A model generated the notes under the pieces. It saw only the letters and a program-made list of their open reading frames with translations, did no database searches and had not been told where the DNA came from. Both the position numbers and the translations under genes were made by a program. A stretch of 49,167 nucleotides of DNA from Candidatus Bipolaricaulota bacterium (lineage in GTDB: Bacteria; Bipolaricaulota; Bipolaricaulia; UBA7950; UBA9294): the NCBI GenBank assembly GCA_030603215.1, contig JAUVYF010000003.1, forward strand, positions 1-49,167, read 5' to 3'. Shown in pieces: positions 16,965 through 23,263 of the stretch (positions within the stretch are counted from its first letter, which is position 1; every line of letters starts with the position of its first letter).

Positions 16965-17205
16965 ATCCTCTCCCGAAATACATCACAAGAAGTAGGTACC
17001 GATACGCTAAGCGTCAATGCTGTACCAGCACAGCACGCCGCGTTGTAGAAGTGTGAGTATACGATGATCTACTTATCTCCACAATTCCCTGTGGCCGAAG
17101 AGCAACGCAATACATCTTAGGTTCATTCACAGACCTCATGCTCCGCAAGAGAGATAGGAAACAACACATTTTGCAGGCTGCCGAAATCTGAGCCCCGATA
17201 AAACT

Positions 17206-17234
17206 TGACATGGGGAGAACAAAGTGCTTTACTG
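17206..17234 (+). promoter_or_regulatory. Sigma-70-type promoter
   Basis: TTGACA (17206-17211), a 17-base spacer and TTTACT (17229-17234), placed about 60 bases upstream of a small membrane protein gene. Confidence 0.6.
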
Positions 17235-17245
17235 ACGGAATCCTG

Positions 17246-17274
17246 AGAACGGCGAGAAAGGAAACCCGTTCTCT
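17246..17274 (+). promoter_or_regulatory. 5' UTR hairpin
   Basis: GAGAACGG (17246-17253) pairs perfectly with CCGTTCTC (17267-17274) just after the predicted start of transcription. It is followed by TTATATTACT and the AGGAGG of the next gene. It may stabilise the mRNA or gate the ribosome site; the T content is too low for a clear terminator. Confidence 0.5.
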
Positions 17275-17295
17275 TATATTACTAGGAGGTACAGC

Positions 17296-17499
17296 ATGAA
17301 AGGTTACTTTGCAATCCTCGCATCAATTCCCGGTTTCTTCCTGAGCTCGTTCTTTCTCATGCTCTTCTCGAGAGTGATCGCGCCACAGTTCAATCAGGAT
17401 CCGTTAAACTATTACATGGCAATGCTGATCAATATCGCCCTGTGGATTGCAGTTGCGCCGCTTGCTGCGGCGCGGCGCGGGAGGAAAGACAAGGACTAG
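17296..17499 (+). CDS. Small two-helix membrane protein
   Basis: A 67-aa protein with two hydrophobic segments (about 4-27, ILASIPGFFLSSFFLMLFS, and about 42-60, MAMLINIALWIAVAPLA) and a basic tail RRGRKDKD. The ribosome site TAGGAGGT 7 bases before the ATG is strong, and a TTGACA promoter lies upstream, so it is very likely expressed. I do not recognise the family. Confidence 0.7.
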   Translation: MKGYFAILASIPGFFLSSFFLMLFSRVIAPQFNQDPLNYYMAMLINIALWIAVAPLAAARRGRKDKD

Positions 17500-17601
17500 C
17501 ATACAGGTTGGGCTAACAACACATAGCTATCGCCTAAGTATTCTTCTCCATCTTGTTTGTAAGCCAACTTATGCTCATCTTGCATGGGACAAGTCTTCCC
17601 C

Positions 17602-17630
17602 TTGACAACCTTGTAGGTTCATGTTAATCT
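17602..17630 (+). promoter_or_regulatory. Promoter of the livK leader
   Basis: TTGACA (17602-17607), a 17-base spacer and TAATCT (17625-17630). Transcription should start near 17637, giving a leader of about 270 bases before livK. The minus-strand livG unit has an equivalent TTGACA-N17-TAGGAT promoter at the same relative place. Confidence 0.65.
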
Positions 17631-17640
17631 CAAGGCTATC

Positions 17641-17724
17641 ATGCTTGAAGCTAAAGGGTACCAAGAGAAGACCAAGAATGTAGTTACCGGTTCCCTTTGG
17701 TTTGCTTATTATATTTGGTTGTAG
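17641..17724 (+). CDS. Aromatic-rich leader peptide of livK (27 codons)
   Basis: This frame is too short for the ORF track. It starts with ATG 17641 and ends at TAG 17722-17724. Its last nine residues are LWFAYYIWL, five of them aromatic. It lies directly after the promoter and before a stem-loop and an intrinsic terminator, all upstream of the substrate-binding protein gene. The ribosome site is weak (AAGG, 5 bases away) and the predicted transcript start is only a few bases before the ATG, so it may be nearly leaderless. A matching 26-codon ORF with tail LYYYFIWML precedes livG. The nucleotides around both stop codons are alike (ATTTGG, then TTGTAG, then CGCCT). The inferred role is ribosome-stalling control of attenuation. 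Confidence 0.65.
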   Translation: MLEAKGYQEKTKNVVTGSLWFAYYIWL

Positions 17725-17725
17725 C

Positions 17726-17777
17726 CGCCTTGTAAGAGCTCACCCAATTAATCACAGGTAAAGCTCAAAACAAGGCG
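17726..17777 (+). promoter_or_regulatory. Leader stem-loop after leader-peptide stop
   Basis: CGCCTTGT (17726-17733), starting one base after the leader TAG, pairs perfectly with ACAAGGCG (17770-17777). AGCT/AGCT can extend it inside. An earlier stem is possible between AAAGGGTACC (17653-17662) and GGTTCCCTTT (17689-17698). A ribosome on the aromatic codons would influence these pairings. Confidence 0.6.
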
Positions 17778-17784
17778 AACAAGA

Positions 17785-17817
17785 GACTACGGGTAATTCC
17801 GTGGTCTTATTTTTTTC
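17785..17817 (+). terminator. Intrinsic terminator inside the livK leader
   Basis: GACTACGG-GTAATT-CCGTGGTC (17785-17806, with one G-U pair) is followed by TTATTTTTTTC. It lies between the leader peptide and livK, so it is a candidate attenuator. It could instead end transcripts of the small gene at 17296-17499. Confidence 0.75.
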
Positions 17818-17837
17818 AGGGCTTTCCACTAGGTCAA

Positions 17838-17850
17838 GAAAGGAGGTGAA
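17838..17850 (+). promoter_or_regulatory. Strong Shine-Dalgarno-like site not tied to a real gene
   Basis: GAAAGGAGGTGAA is a near-perfect anti-16S match but is followed only by a five-codon TTG frame. The livK start, with its own AAAGGAG, is about 55 bases further on. It may be a ribosome standby or mRNA-stabilising site. Confidence 0.45.
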
Positions 17851-17905
17851 AACTTTTTGGCGAGCAGGAACTAGAAGAACGATCAACTATCTAAAGGAGT
17901 CTACT

Positions 17906-19120
17906 ATGAAACGAATCTTTATTCTGTTATTAGCGGTTGGGTTGATTGTGACACTGACAGTAAGCGCGACGGGAGCAGAGACGATAAAAATCGGCGCCTT
18001 GATGTCTTTAACTGGAGGACTAGGACCCTACGGCCCGTCAATTCTGGACGGCGCTCAAATGGCTGTTGATATGATCAACGCCGCAGGAGGGGTATTGGGT
18101 AAGCAGTTGGAGCTGGTCGTGCGAGATACGGCGACATCGCCCGATGTTGGTCGTGATGCTGCCAGCAAGCTCGTGGAACTTGATAGGGTACCAGCAATTG
18201 TAGGAGCTCTTTCTAGCGGCGTTACCCTTGCAGCGTCGAGTGTAACCATTCCCGCTGAGGTGGTCCTGATTTCACCCGCCTCGACCGCGCCTTCCATACC
18301 AGCGTTGGATGACGACGACTACGTGTTCAGAACGGTTGTATCGGACGCGGTGCAAGGGGTAGTGCTCGGTCGACTGGCAGTAATCCTCAACTATAAGCGC
18401 GTCTCCGTAACATACGTCAATAACGACTACGGTAAGGGCTTGGCGGAGACTTTCAAGAGTACCTTTGAGAGCCTTGGTGGCCAGGTGCTAACGATGGTCG
18501 CCTATGAGGAAAACAAGCCGTCCTATCGTGGTGAAGTGGATAATCTCCTATCCAAGGATCCCCAGGCGATCGTCATGGTCAGCTATCCGGTGGATGGGAA
18601 CAAGCAGATCGTAGAAGCGGTTGAAGCTGGATACCAGGGCGATTTCTTGATGACAGACGGAATGAAAGGCGAGGGCGTGTCTCCCGGCCCGGCCTGTTTA
18701 TCCGCAGAAGAACCCGGGCCCCTGGAAGGATCATACGGCACGGTGGCATCCGGCGGTTTCAAAGCCGCTCAGTTCGAAGCCGCTTATGACGCAGGAGGGT
18801 ATGGCCCAAGTACGATTCCTTACTACGATAAGGCATACGATGCGGTGACGTTGATCGCGCTCGCTATGGTCAGAGCGGGAGAAGCAACAGGACCAGCGAT
18901 CCGCGACAACCTGCGGGCAGTTGCCGGCCCACCTGGAGAGGTGGTCTTCTTCGACGAATGGGAGAAGGCCGTTGCGCTCTTGCAACAAGGAAAGGAGATC
19001 AACTACGAAGGTGCTGCTGGATCGGTTGATTTTAAGGATACCGGAGATGTAGAAGGGAACATCGAGATCTGGAAGATCGAGGGATGCCAGGTTATCAAAG
19101 TCATGATCGTTCCCGGCTAA
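17906..19120 (+). CDS. livK: ABC transporter substrate-binding protein, LivK-type
   Basis: A 404-aa extracytoplasmic binding protein (periplasmic-binding-protein type 6 family) for an amino-acid-type ABC importer. A cleavable signal peptide ends near VSATGA-ET (about residue 25). The mature part starts IKIGALMSLTGGLGPYG, the usual ligand-lobe opening, with NDYGKG near 170 and YYDKAYDAV near 310. ATG 17906 with AAAGGAG is preferred to the track start 17801, which lies in the terminator. The gene faces the livGFHM genes across a shared bidirectional terminator. Its leader carries an aromatic-rich peptide and an intrinsic terminator, so uptake of aromatic amino acids is a reasonable inference, though branched-chain amino acids are the family default. 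Confidence 0.9.
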   Translation: MKRIFILLLAVGLIVTLTVSATGAETIKIGALMSLTGGLGPYGPSILDGAQMAVDMINAAGGVLGKQLELVVRDTATSPDVGRDAASKLVELDRVPAIVGALSSGVTLAASSVTIPAEVVLISPASTAPSIPALDDDDYVFRTVVSDAVQGVVLGRLAVILNYKRVSVTYVNNDYGKGLAETFKSTFESLGGQVLTMVAYEENKPSYRGEVDNLLSKDPQAIVMVSYPVDGNKQIVEAVEAGYQGDFLMTDGMKGEGVSPGPACLSAEEPGPLEGSYGTVASGGFKAAQFEAAYDAGGYGPSTIPYYDKAYDAVTLIALAMVRAGEATGPAIRDNLRAVAGPPGEVVFFDEWEKAVALLQQGKEINYEGAAGSVDFKDTGDVEGNIEIWKIEGCQVIKVMIVPG

Positions 19121-19159
19121 TGTAAATAACAAGTGCAAGCATCTTTATAACCCTCCTTT

Positions 19160-19190
19160 TTTTGGGGCTGCCTTATCAGGCAGCCCCTTC
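19160..19190. terminator. Bidirectional intrinsic terminator between livK and livM
   Basis: GGGGCTGCC-TTATCA-GGCAGCCCC is a perfect 9-bp stem (19164-19187) flanked on the left by a run of T (A tract read from the other side) and on the right by TTCTTTCT. It serves convergent livK (+) and livGFHM (-). Confidence 0.85.
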
Positions 19191-19305
19191 TTTCTGGCTC
19201 TTTGTCGTTTCGAGTGGGTAACTGAAGAGAAAGGGTCAAGCGCCAAGACTTTCGCACAGGTACAGGATTCTTTTACCACAAAGGACACAAAGAGCCGATC
19301 CCTTT

Positions 19306-20325
19306 CTATGGCGTTTTTGAAGGTTTGCGTTCGCGTTGCAGCAGCCCCTGTGGTCGCCAGAGGAGGATCACTTCCAACAGTACTCCGATGATGATAATGC
19401 GGAGCGAGGCGGCCTGAGTGGCGGAGAAGGGAAAGTATTCTGTCAGAAAATCGGTCCCTGCCCAGATTCCCCATACGACAAAGCTCCCCAGAATAGCCCC
19501 CCTGTTGTTCCCGCTTCCTCCTAAGATCAACATCACCCATACGAGAAAGGTTCCGTAGAGAGGCTTGAACGAGGCGGGCGAGATGAAGCGAGCATAGTAC
19601 GCATATACGCCGCCACCGATCCCCATGATCATCGCCCCCAGCACGAGCGCCTGTAGCTTAAAGGAGAAGGTGTTCTTGCCGGACATCGCAACGGCATCCT
19701 CATCCTCGCGGATCGCCTTTAACACGCGTCCCCAAGGGGAGTGCACGAGTCGTTCTACAATGAGATAGAGGACAAAAAGAATGGCAAGAACCAAAAAGAG
19801 ATAAAACCAGTTATATGCTTTGGAAAACAGGCCATGTATCCATCCCTGTAAATCAGGGTGATTGCCCAAGAATGCCTTAACTCCTCCGTGGATCGGATCA
19901 TAGAACGGTGAAGGGATTTGCTGAAGCCCCCACACGCCGTTTGTAAGCCAGGACTCGTTCTTTAGCACTAATCTAATCGTCTCCGCGATCCCAATCGTGG
20001 CGATCGCGAGATAATCCGATCTGAGACGCAGAGTGGGAATGCCAATTAGGAAAGCGACAATTCCGCAAACAACGGCTGCAGCCAGCAATCCAGCGAGAAA
20101 AGGCAGCTCAAATCCCCCAAAAATCCGACCGTCCCATGCGCTTGGTGGTGGACCGGAGACCAGGGCTGCGGCATAAGCTCCTAATGCGTAGAAGCCGGCG
20201 ATTCCAATATTGAACAGGCCAGTATACCCCCACTGAATGTTAAGCCCAAGTGCAAGAATTCCATAAGTACCTGCGGTGATGGCAAAGAAGACAACGTAAT
20301 TGATGATTCCAATTAGTGTATCCAT
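19306..20325 (-). CDS. livM: Branched-chain/amino acid ABC transporter permease LivM
   Basis: A 339-aa inner-membrane permease with eight to ten hydrophobic helices. It carries the LivM family pattern: YGILALGLNIQWGYTGLFNIGIAGFYALGAY near the N terminus, FLIGIPTLRLRSDYLAIATIGIAE in the middle (cytoplasmic coupling region), SPWGRVLKAIREDEDAVAMSGKN, and GRPQG-type RPQGLL at the end. Its ATG overlaps the livH stop as TAATG, so the two are translated together. It is the last gene of the livG-F-H-M operon. The usual order in proteobacteria is H-M-G-F. Confidence 0.92.
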   Translation of the reverse strand: MDTLIGIINYVVFFAITAGTYGILALGLNIQWGYTGLFNIGIAGFYALGAYAAALVSGPPPSAWDGRIFGGFELPFLAGLLAAAVVCGIVAFLIGIPTLRLRSDYLAIATIGIAETIRLVLKNESWLTNGVWGLQQIPSPFYDPIHGGVKAFLGNHPDLQGWIHGLFSKAYNWFYLFLVLAILFVLYLIVERLVHSPWGRVLKAIREDEDAVAMSGKNTFSFKLQALVLGAMIMGIGGGVYAYYARFISPASFKPLYGTFLVWVMLILGGSGNNRGAILGSFVVWGIWAGTDFLTEYFPFSATQAASLRIIIIGVLLEVILLWRPQGLLQRERKPSKTP

Positions 20326-21248
20326 TATCGCCTCTTCCCCAGCAATCCGGTTGGCTTCACTATCAGCATGAGAATCATGATGATGAAGGCCACCGCCGGT
20401 TTATAGCCCGTGGGGATGAACGCGGTCGAAACTTCTTCGGTGATCCCTATCACCATCCCTCCGACGATCGCCCCGTACGGGTTGCCGATTCCGCCCAGGA
20501 CTACCGCCGCGAAGATCGATAGGAGCATCTGCCACCCCAATTCCGGAGTGATGAACTTGTTCTCGATCCCCGCCAGAATGCCGGCGGTCGCTGCCAGCGC
20601 TCCCCCAATTACCCAGGTCCACACGATCACCCGGTTGGTATTGATCCCTGTAACGCGGGCAAGCGCGTTGTTATCCGCTGTCGCCCGCATCGCCTTCCCC
20701 ATCTTGGTGTATTTGAGAAATGCATGTACTAACACGACGAGCACGATGGTTACGAGAATGATAAATACCTGATCGGGCTTGATCCTTATTCCCAGCCCTG
20801 GAATTACGCTCGCTATTTGGATCCTTTCTATGTAGTAGTGTGGCTGGGGGCCCCAGAAAAACTGGAGGATGTTCCTCAATGCCAGCGCGACCCCAATCGA
20901 AGACATCATCAGGATGACCGACGAATGGTTACGCAACCGGTTGAAGAGTATGCGGTCGATCAAGACTACCGCCACGGCTGTCAGCCCTATTGCAAAGATA
21001 GCGGCTAGGATGAACCCAAAGCCGAACGAGAGAGGTCCTAAGGGTGTGTTGGGAATACTCCAGGAGACGAATAGGCTGAATAGCCCGAGAGCGATGTAGG
21101 CTCCGAGTGCCATCATGTCTCCGTAGGCAAAGTTGGAGAAGCCAATAATGCTGTAGATGAGAGAGACACCGATCCCTCCCAGGGAAAGGATGCTCCCCGA
21201 GATGACGCCGTATACGAGCAACTGTGGAATTCTTGATAGTATGTCCAT
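20325..21248 (-). CDS. livH: Branched-chain/amino acid ABC transporter permease LivH
   Basis: A 307-aa inner-membrane permease that pairs with LivM. Family motifs include VYGVISGSILSLGGIGVSLIYSIIGFSNFAYGDMMALGAY, an IGVALALRNI stretch, KYTKMGKAMRATADNNALARVTGINTNRV (coupling loop) and GNPYGAIVGGMVIGI. GGGAGAATAA precedes ATG 21248. The gene begins 9 bases after livF and overlaps livM by one base. Confidence 0.92.
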   Translation of the reverse strand: MDILSRIPQLLVYGVISGSILSLGGIGVSLIYSIIGFSNFAYGDMMALGAYIALGLFSLFVSWSIPNTPLGPLSFGFGFILAAIFAIGLTAVAVVLIDRILFNRLRNHSSVILMMSSIGVALALRNILQFFWGPQPHYYIERIQIASVIPGLGIRIKPDQVFIILVTIVLVVLVHAFLKYTKMGKAMRATADNNALARVTGINTNRVIVWTWVIGGALAATAGILAGIENKFITPELGWQMLLSIFAAVVLGGIGNPYGAIVGGMVIGITEEVSTAFIPTGYKPAVAFIIMILMLIVKPTGLLGKRR

Positions 21249-21257
21249 TTATTCTCC

Positions 21258-21962
21258 CTACCCACCGAGGTAGAGCTGTCCCACATCCTGGTTGGCTAAT
21301 AGGTCTTCACCTGTATCTTCGAAGCGGTTTCGACCACTGGCTAAGACGTAGCCGCGGTCGGATACCTTCAAGGACTCCTTGGCGTTCTGCTCCACTATGA
21401 GGATCGCTACACCACTCGCGTTGATGGCGACAATCCGCTCGAAGATCGTCGCTGCCAGATTCGGAGCCAGGGCAGCGGAGGGCTCGTCCAACATCAGTAG
21501 CTTCGGATCGAGCATCAACGCCCGTCCCATCGCCACCATCTGTCGTTCACCTCCGCTCATCTTCCCCACGCGCTGCTTTCGACGGTCGTTTAAAATTGGA
21601 AAGAGCTCATAGATCTCCTCTAGCTGTCCACTGAAGTCATCGGTGAGGATGAACGCCCCCATCTCCAGGTTCTCATTCACGGTGAGCGAGGGGAAGATAT
21701 TCTCCACTTGGGGCACGTATGCCATGCCCCGCCGCACGACCAGGTCAGGGGAAAGCCCTGTAATCTCCTCTTCCGCGAAGATGATCTGTCCCGCGGTCGG
21801 TGTGAGCAGGCCGAAGATCGTCTTCATCAGGGTCGATTTGCCGGCTCCATTAGGGCCGATCACCGTGACAATCTTGGCAGCCCCCACTTCGATGGAGACC
21901 CCATGAAGAATCTCCATGTCTCCATACCCGCTTGTGACCGCGTTAACTGTCAACAGCGACAT
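21258..21962 (-). CDS. livF: ABC transporter ATPase LivF
   Basis: A 234-aa cytoplasmic ATPase of the LivF type that powers the LivHM permease. It has Walker A GPNGAGKST, the Q-loop region FGLLTPTAGQI, YVPQVENIFPSLTV, ABC signature MSGGERQMVAMGRAL, Walker B LLMLDEPSAAL and the switch His region LIVEQN. The last is Gln-like, as usual in LivF. ATG 21962 (MSLLTVNAV) was chosen over the track start 22031 because the extra residues lie inside livG and the usual N terminus begins here. It overlaps livG by 20 bases. Confidence 0.92.
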   Translation of the reverse strand: MSLLTVNAVTSGYGDMEILHGVSIEVGAAKIVTVIGPNGAGKSTLMKTIFGLLTPTAGQIIFAEEEITGLSPDLVVRRGMAYVPQVENIFPSLTVNENLEMGAFILTDDFSGQLEEIYELFPILNDRRKQRVGKMSGGERQMVAMGRALMLDPKLLMLDEPSAALAPNLAATIFERIVAINASGVAILIVEQNAKESLKVSDRGYVLASGRNRFEDTGEDLLANQDVGQLYLGG

Positions 21963-22716
21963 ATTGACCCCCAAGGTAGGCGTCGAGCACCTCTTGTTTC
22001 TTCTGCACCTCCGTTGGTGTCCCCTCAGCAAGTTTCTGCCCTTCGCTCATCACGATCACTGGGTTGCACAGCTTCATCACGAAATCCATGTCGTGTTCGA
22101 TCAACAGGAAGGTCGTGTTCTTCTCCGTGCACAGGCGATAGATCGAATCGGCCAGACGTTTTAGGAGAGTGCGGTTCACTCCGGCACCAGGTTCATCGAG
22201 CAAGACTAGTTTGGGTTTGCCCATCATCGTTTTGGCCAATTCGAGTAGCTTCTTCTGCCCACCGGAGAGCCTTCCCGCGTACTCATCTTTAAGCTCCGTC
22301 AGTTCTAGAAATGCCAGGACCTCGTGTGCTCTCTCCCGGATCGCGTGCTCTTGCTTGCTCACCAGTCGACCGCGTAGGAAGGGATTCCAAATCCGTTCAC
22401 CAAGTTGTTCGGTCGGTACGAGCATCAGGTTCTCTACTACCGTCATCGCTTTCCACTCGCGCGGAATCTGGAAAGTCCTTGCGATCCCCTTTTGGAAGAC
22501 GCGATGTGGGGAGAGGCCGGTGATCTCCTCATCACAGAGGTAGACCGTCCCCTTGTCGGGACTGGAGAACCCAGTGAGAAGATTGAATACCGTCGTCTTT
22601 CCTGCCCCGTTCGGTCCGATCAACCCGGTAATCGTCCCCGGATTAACATTAAACGAACAACAATCCACCGCGCGCAGTCCTCCAAACCATTTTGAAAGAT
22701 TGTCAACCACAAGCAC
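21943..22716 (-). CDS. livG: ABC transporter ATPase LivG
   Basis: A 257-aa ATPase of the LivG type, the first gene of the importer operon. It has Walker A GPNGAGKTT, the LivG-typical GIARTFQIPREWKAMTVVENLML, signature LSGGQKKLLELAKTM, Walker B LVLLDEPGAGV (where LivG usually has PAAGLN) and switch LLIEHDMDFVM. GTG 22716 follows AAGGAGG by 5 bases and gives the family length. The track start at 22821 would run back through a terminator hairpin in the leader. Expression is probably controlled by that leader, with its aromatic-rich ORF. Confidence 0.92.
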   Translation of the reverse strand: MLVVDNLSKWFGGLRAVDCCSFNVNPGTITGLIGPNGAGKTTVFNLLTGFSSPDKGTVYLCDEEITGLSPHRVFQKGIARTFQIPREWKAMTVVENLMLVPTEQLGERIWNPFLRGRLVSKQEHAIRERAHEVLAFLELTELKDEYAGRLSGGQKKLLELAKTMMGKPKLVLLDEPGAGVNRTLLKRLADSIYRLCTEKNTTFLLIEHDMDFVMKLCNPVIVMSEGQKLAEGTPTEVQKKQEVLDAYLGGQYVAVDS

Positions 22717-22734
22717 ACTTTCCTCCTTACAGAC

Positions 22735-22768
22735 AAACAAAAAACCGCAAGTCCTTAGACTTCCGGTT
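22735..22768 (-). terminator. Intrinsic terminator inside the livG leader
   Basis: Read on the minus strand: AACCG-G-AAGTC-TAAG-GACTT-G-CGGTT (22768 to 22743), then TTTTGTTTG. The livG ribosome site follows about 15 bases later. There is no upstream gene on this strand other than the leader ORF and a remnant, so attenuation is the likely purpose. Confidence 0.7.
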
Positions 22769-22808
22769 TCCAGGCCCACTAGCAGTATGCAAGACACTGC
22801 CAGGCGAC

Positions 22809-22889
22809 CTACAACATCCAAATAAAGTAGTAATAAAGGGCGTTCTTAGCTGCTGTCACCTCCAATGTAGTAGCCTGAACTTGTATCAC
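22809..22889 (-). CDS. Aromatic-rich leader peptide of livG (26 codons)
   Basis: A frame too short for the ORF track, starting with GTG 22889 five bases after AGGAGG and ending at TAG 22811-22809. Its last nine residues are LYYYFIWML, five of them aromatic, including three consecutive Tyr codons (TAT TAC TAC). It begins about 17 bases into the predicted transcript. It is followed by a TGGCAGT/ACTGCTA stem (22802-22780) and a terminator, then livG. The livK gene of the same transporter has the same arrangement with tail LWFAYYIWL. The good ribosome site, position and duplicated design make translation likely. A role in attenuation is inferred. Confidence 0.72.
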   Translation of the reverse strand: MIQVQATTLEVTAAKNALYYYFIWML

Positions 22890-22912
22890 ATCTTCCTCCT
22901 GCTGTGACACGA

Positions 22913-22941
22913 ATCCTAACAGGCCGACACAGTCTTGTCAA
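22913..22941 (-). promoter_or_regulatory. Promoter of the livGFHM operon
   Basis: On the minus strand, TTGACA (22941-22936), a 17-base spacer and TAGGAT (22918-22913). It lies 24 bases before the leader-peptide GTG and just after the stop of the remnant ORF upstream. Confidence 0.75.
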
Positions 22942-22957
22942 GCTCTGGATTTGGCAA

Positions 22958-23245
22958 TTAACGAGTGGCGGTTTGCCTGCTTTGATACACTTGCCAGAAA
23001 AGTCGCCCAATTCCAAGGTGAGAGACAGCTCCAATCGCCAACAGAAAAAAGTACGGGTAAGCAAGAATAGCTCCAAGTAAGACCACAAATATCCGCAAGT
23101 CCCGCTTGATCAATCTTGCCTACACACCCTTACTAGGAAACCCTCGCCCGTAGCGAATAGCATACTCCTTGTTGGTGTAGCTGGCCAAGAGAAAGTCAGT
23201 CAAGGCAAGGCGCGCGCATAAGAGTAGACGAAAGACAAAGGCCAA
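22958..23245 (-). pseudogene. Membrane protein remnant with an in-frame TAG
   Basis: Downstream of the ABC exporter, and in the same frame, a protein-like sequence runs for about 95 codons with a single amber stop at 23122-23120. Before the stop it reads DFLLASYTNKEYAIRYGRGF. After it come a basic segment and two hydrophobic stretches (FVVLLGAILAYPYFFLLAIG and VSHLGIGRLFWQVYQ), then TAA at 22958. This looks like the C-terminal part of an integral membrane enzyme that has lost its start. The second part alone could be a 51-aa TTG-started membrane peptide. I cannot name the family. Confidence 0.4.
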
Positions 23246-23263
23246 CCTCGCAAGATGCGGTGA

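Noticed and set aside
17641-17817. T-box riboswitch in the livK leader
   Set aside because: GGGTACC is present but the T-box consensus (GGGTGGTACCGCG-like) and specifier-loop layout are not. The leader-peptide model explains both livK and livG leaders better.
22735-22821. Upstream start of livG at 22821
   Set aside because: The extra 35 residues would be encoded by the terminator hairpin. GTG 22716 has an ideal AAGGAGG.
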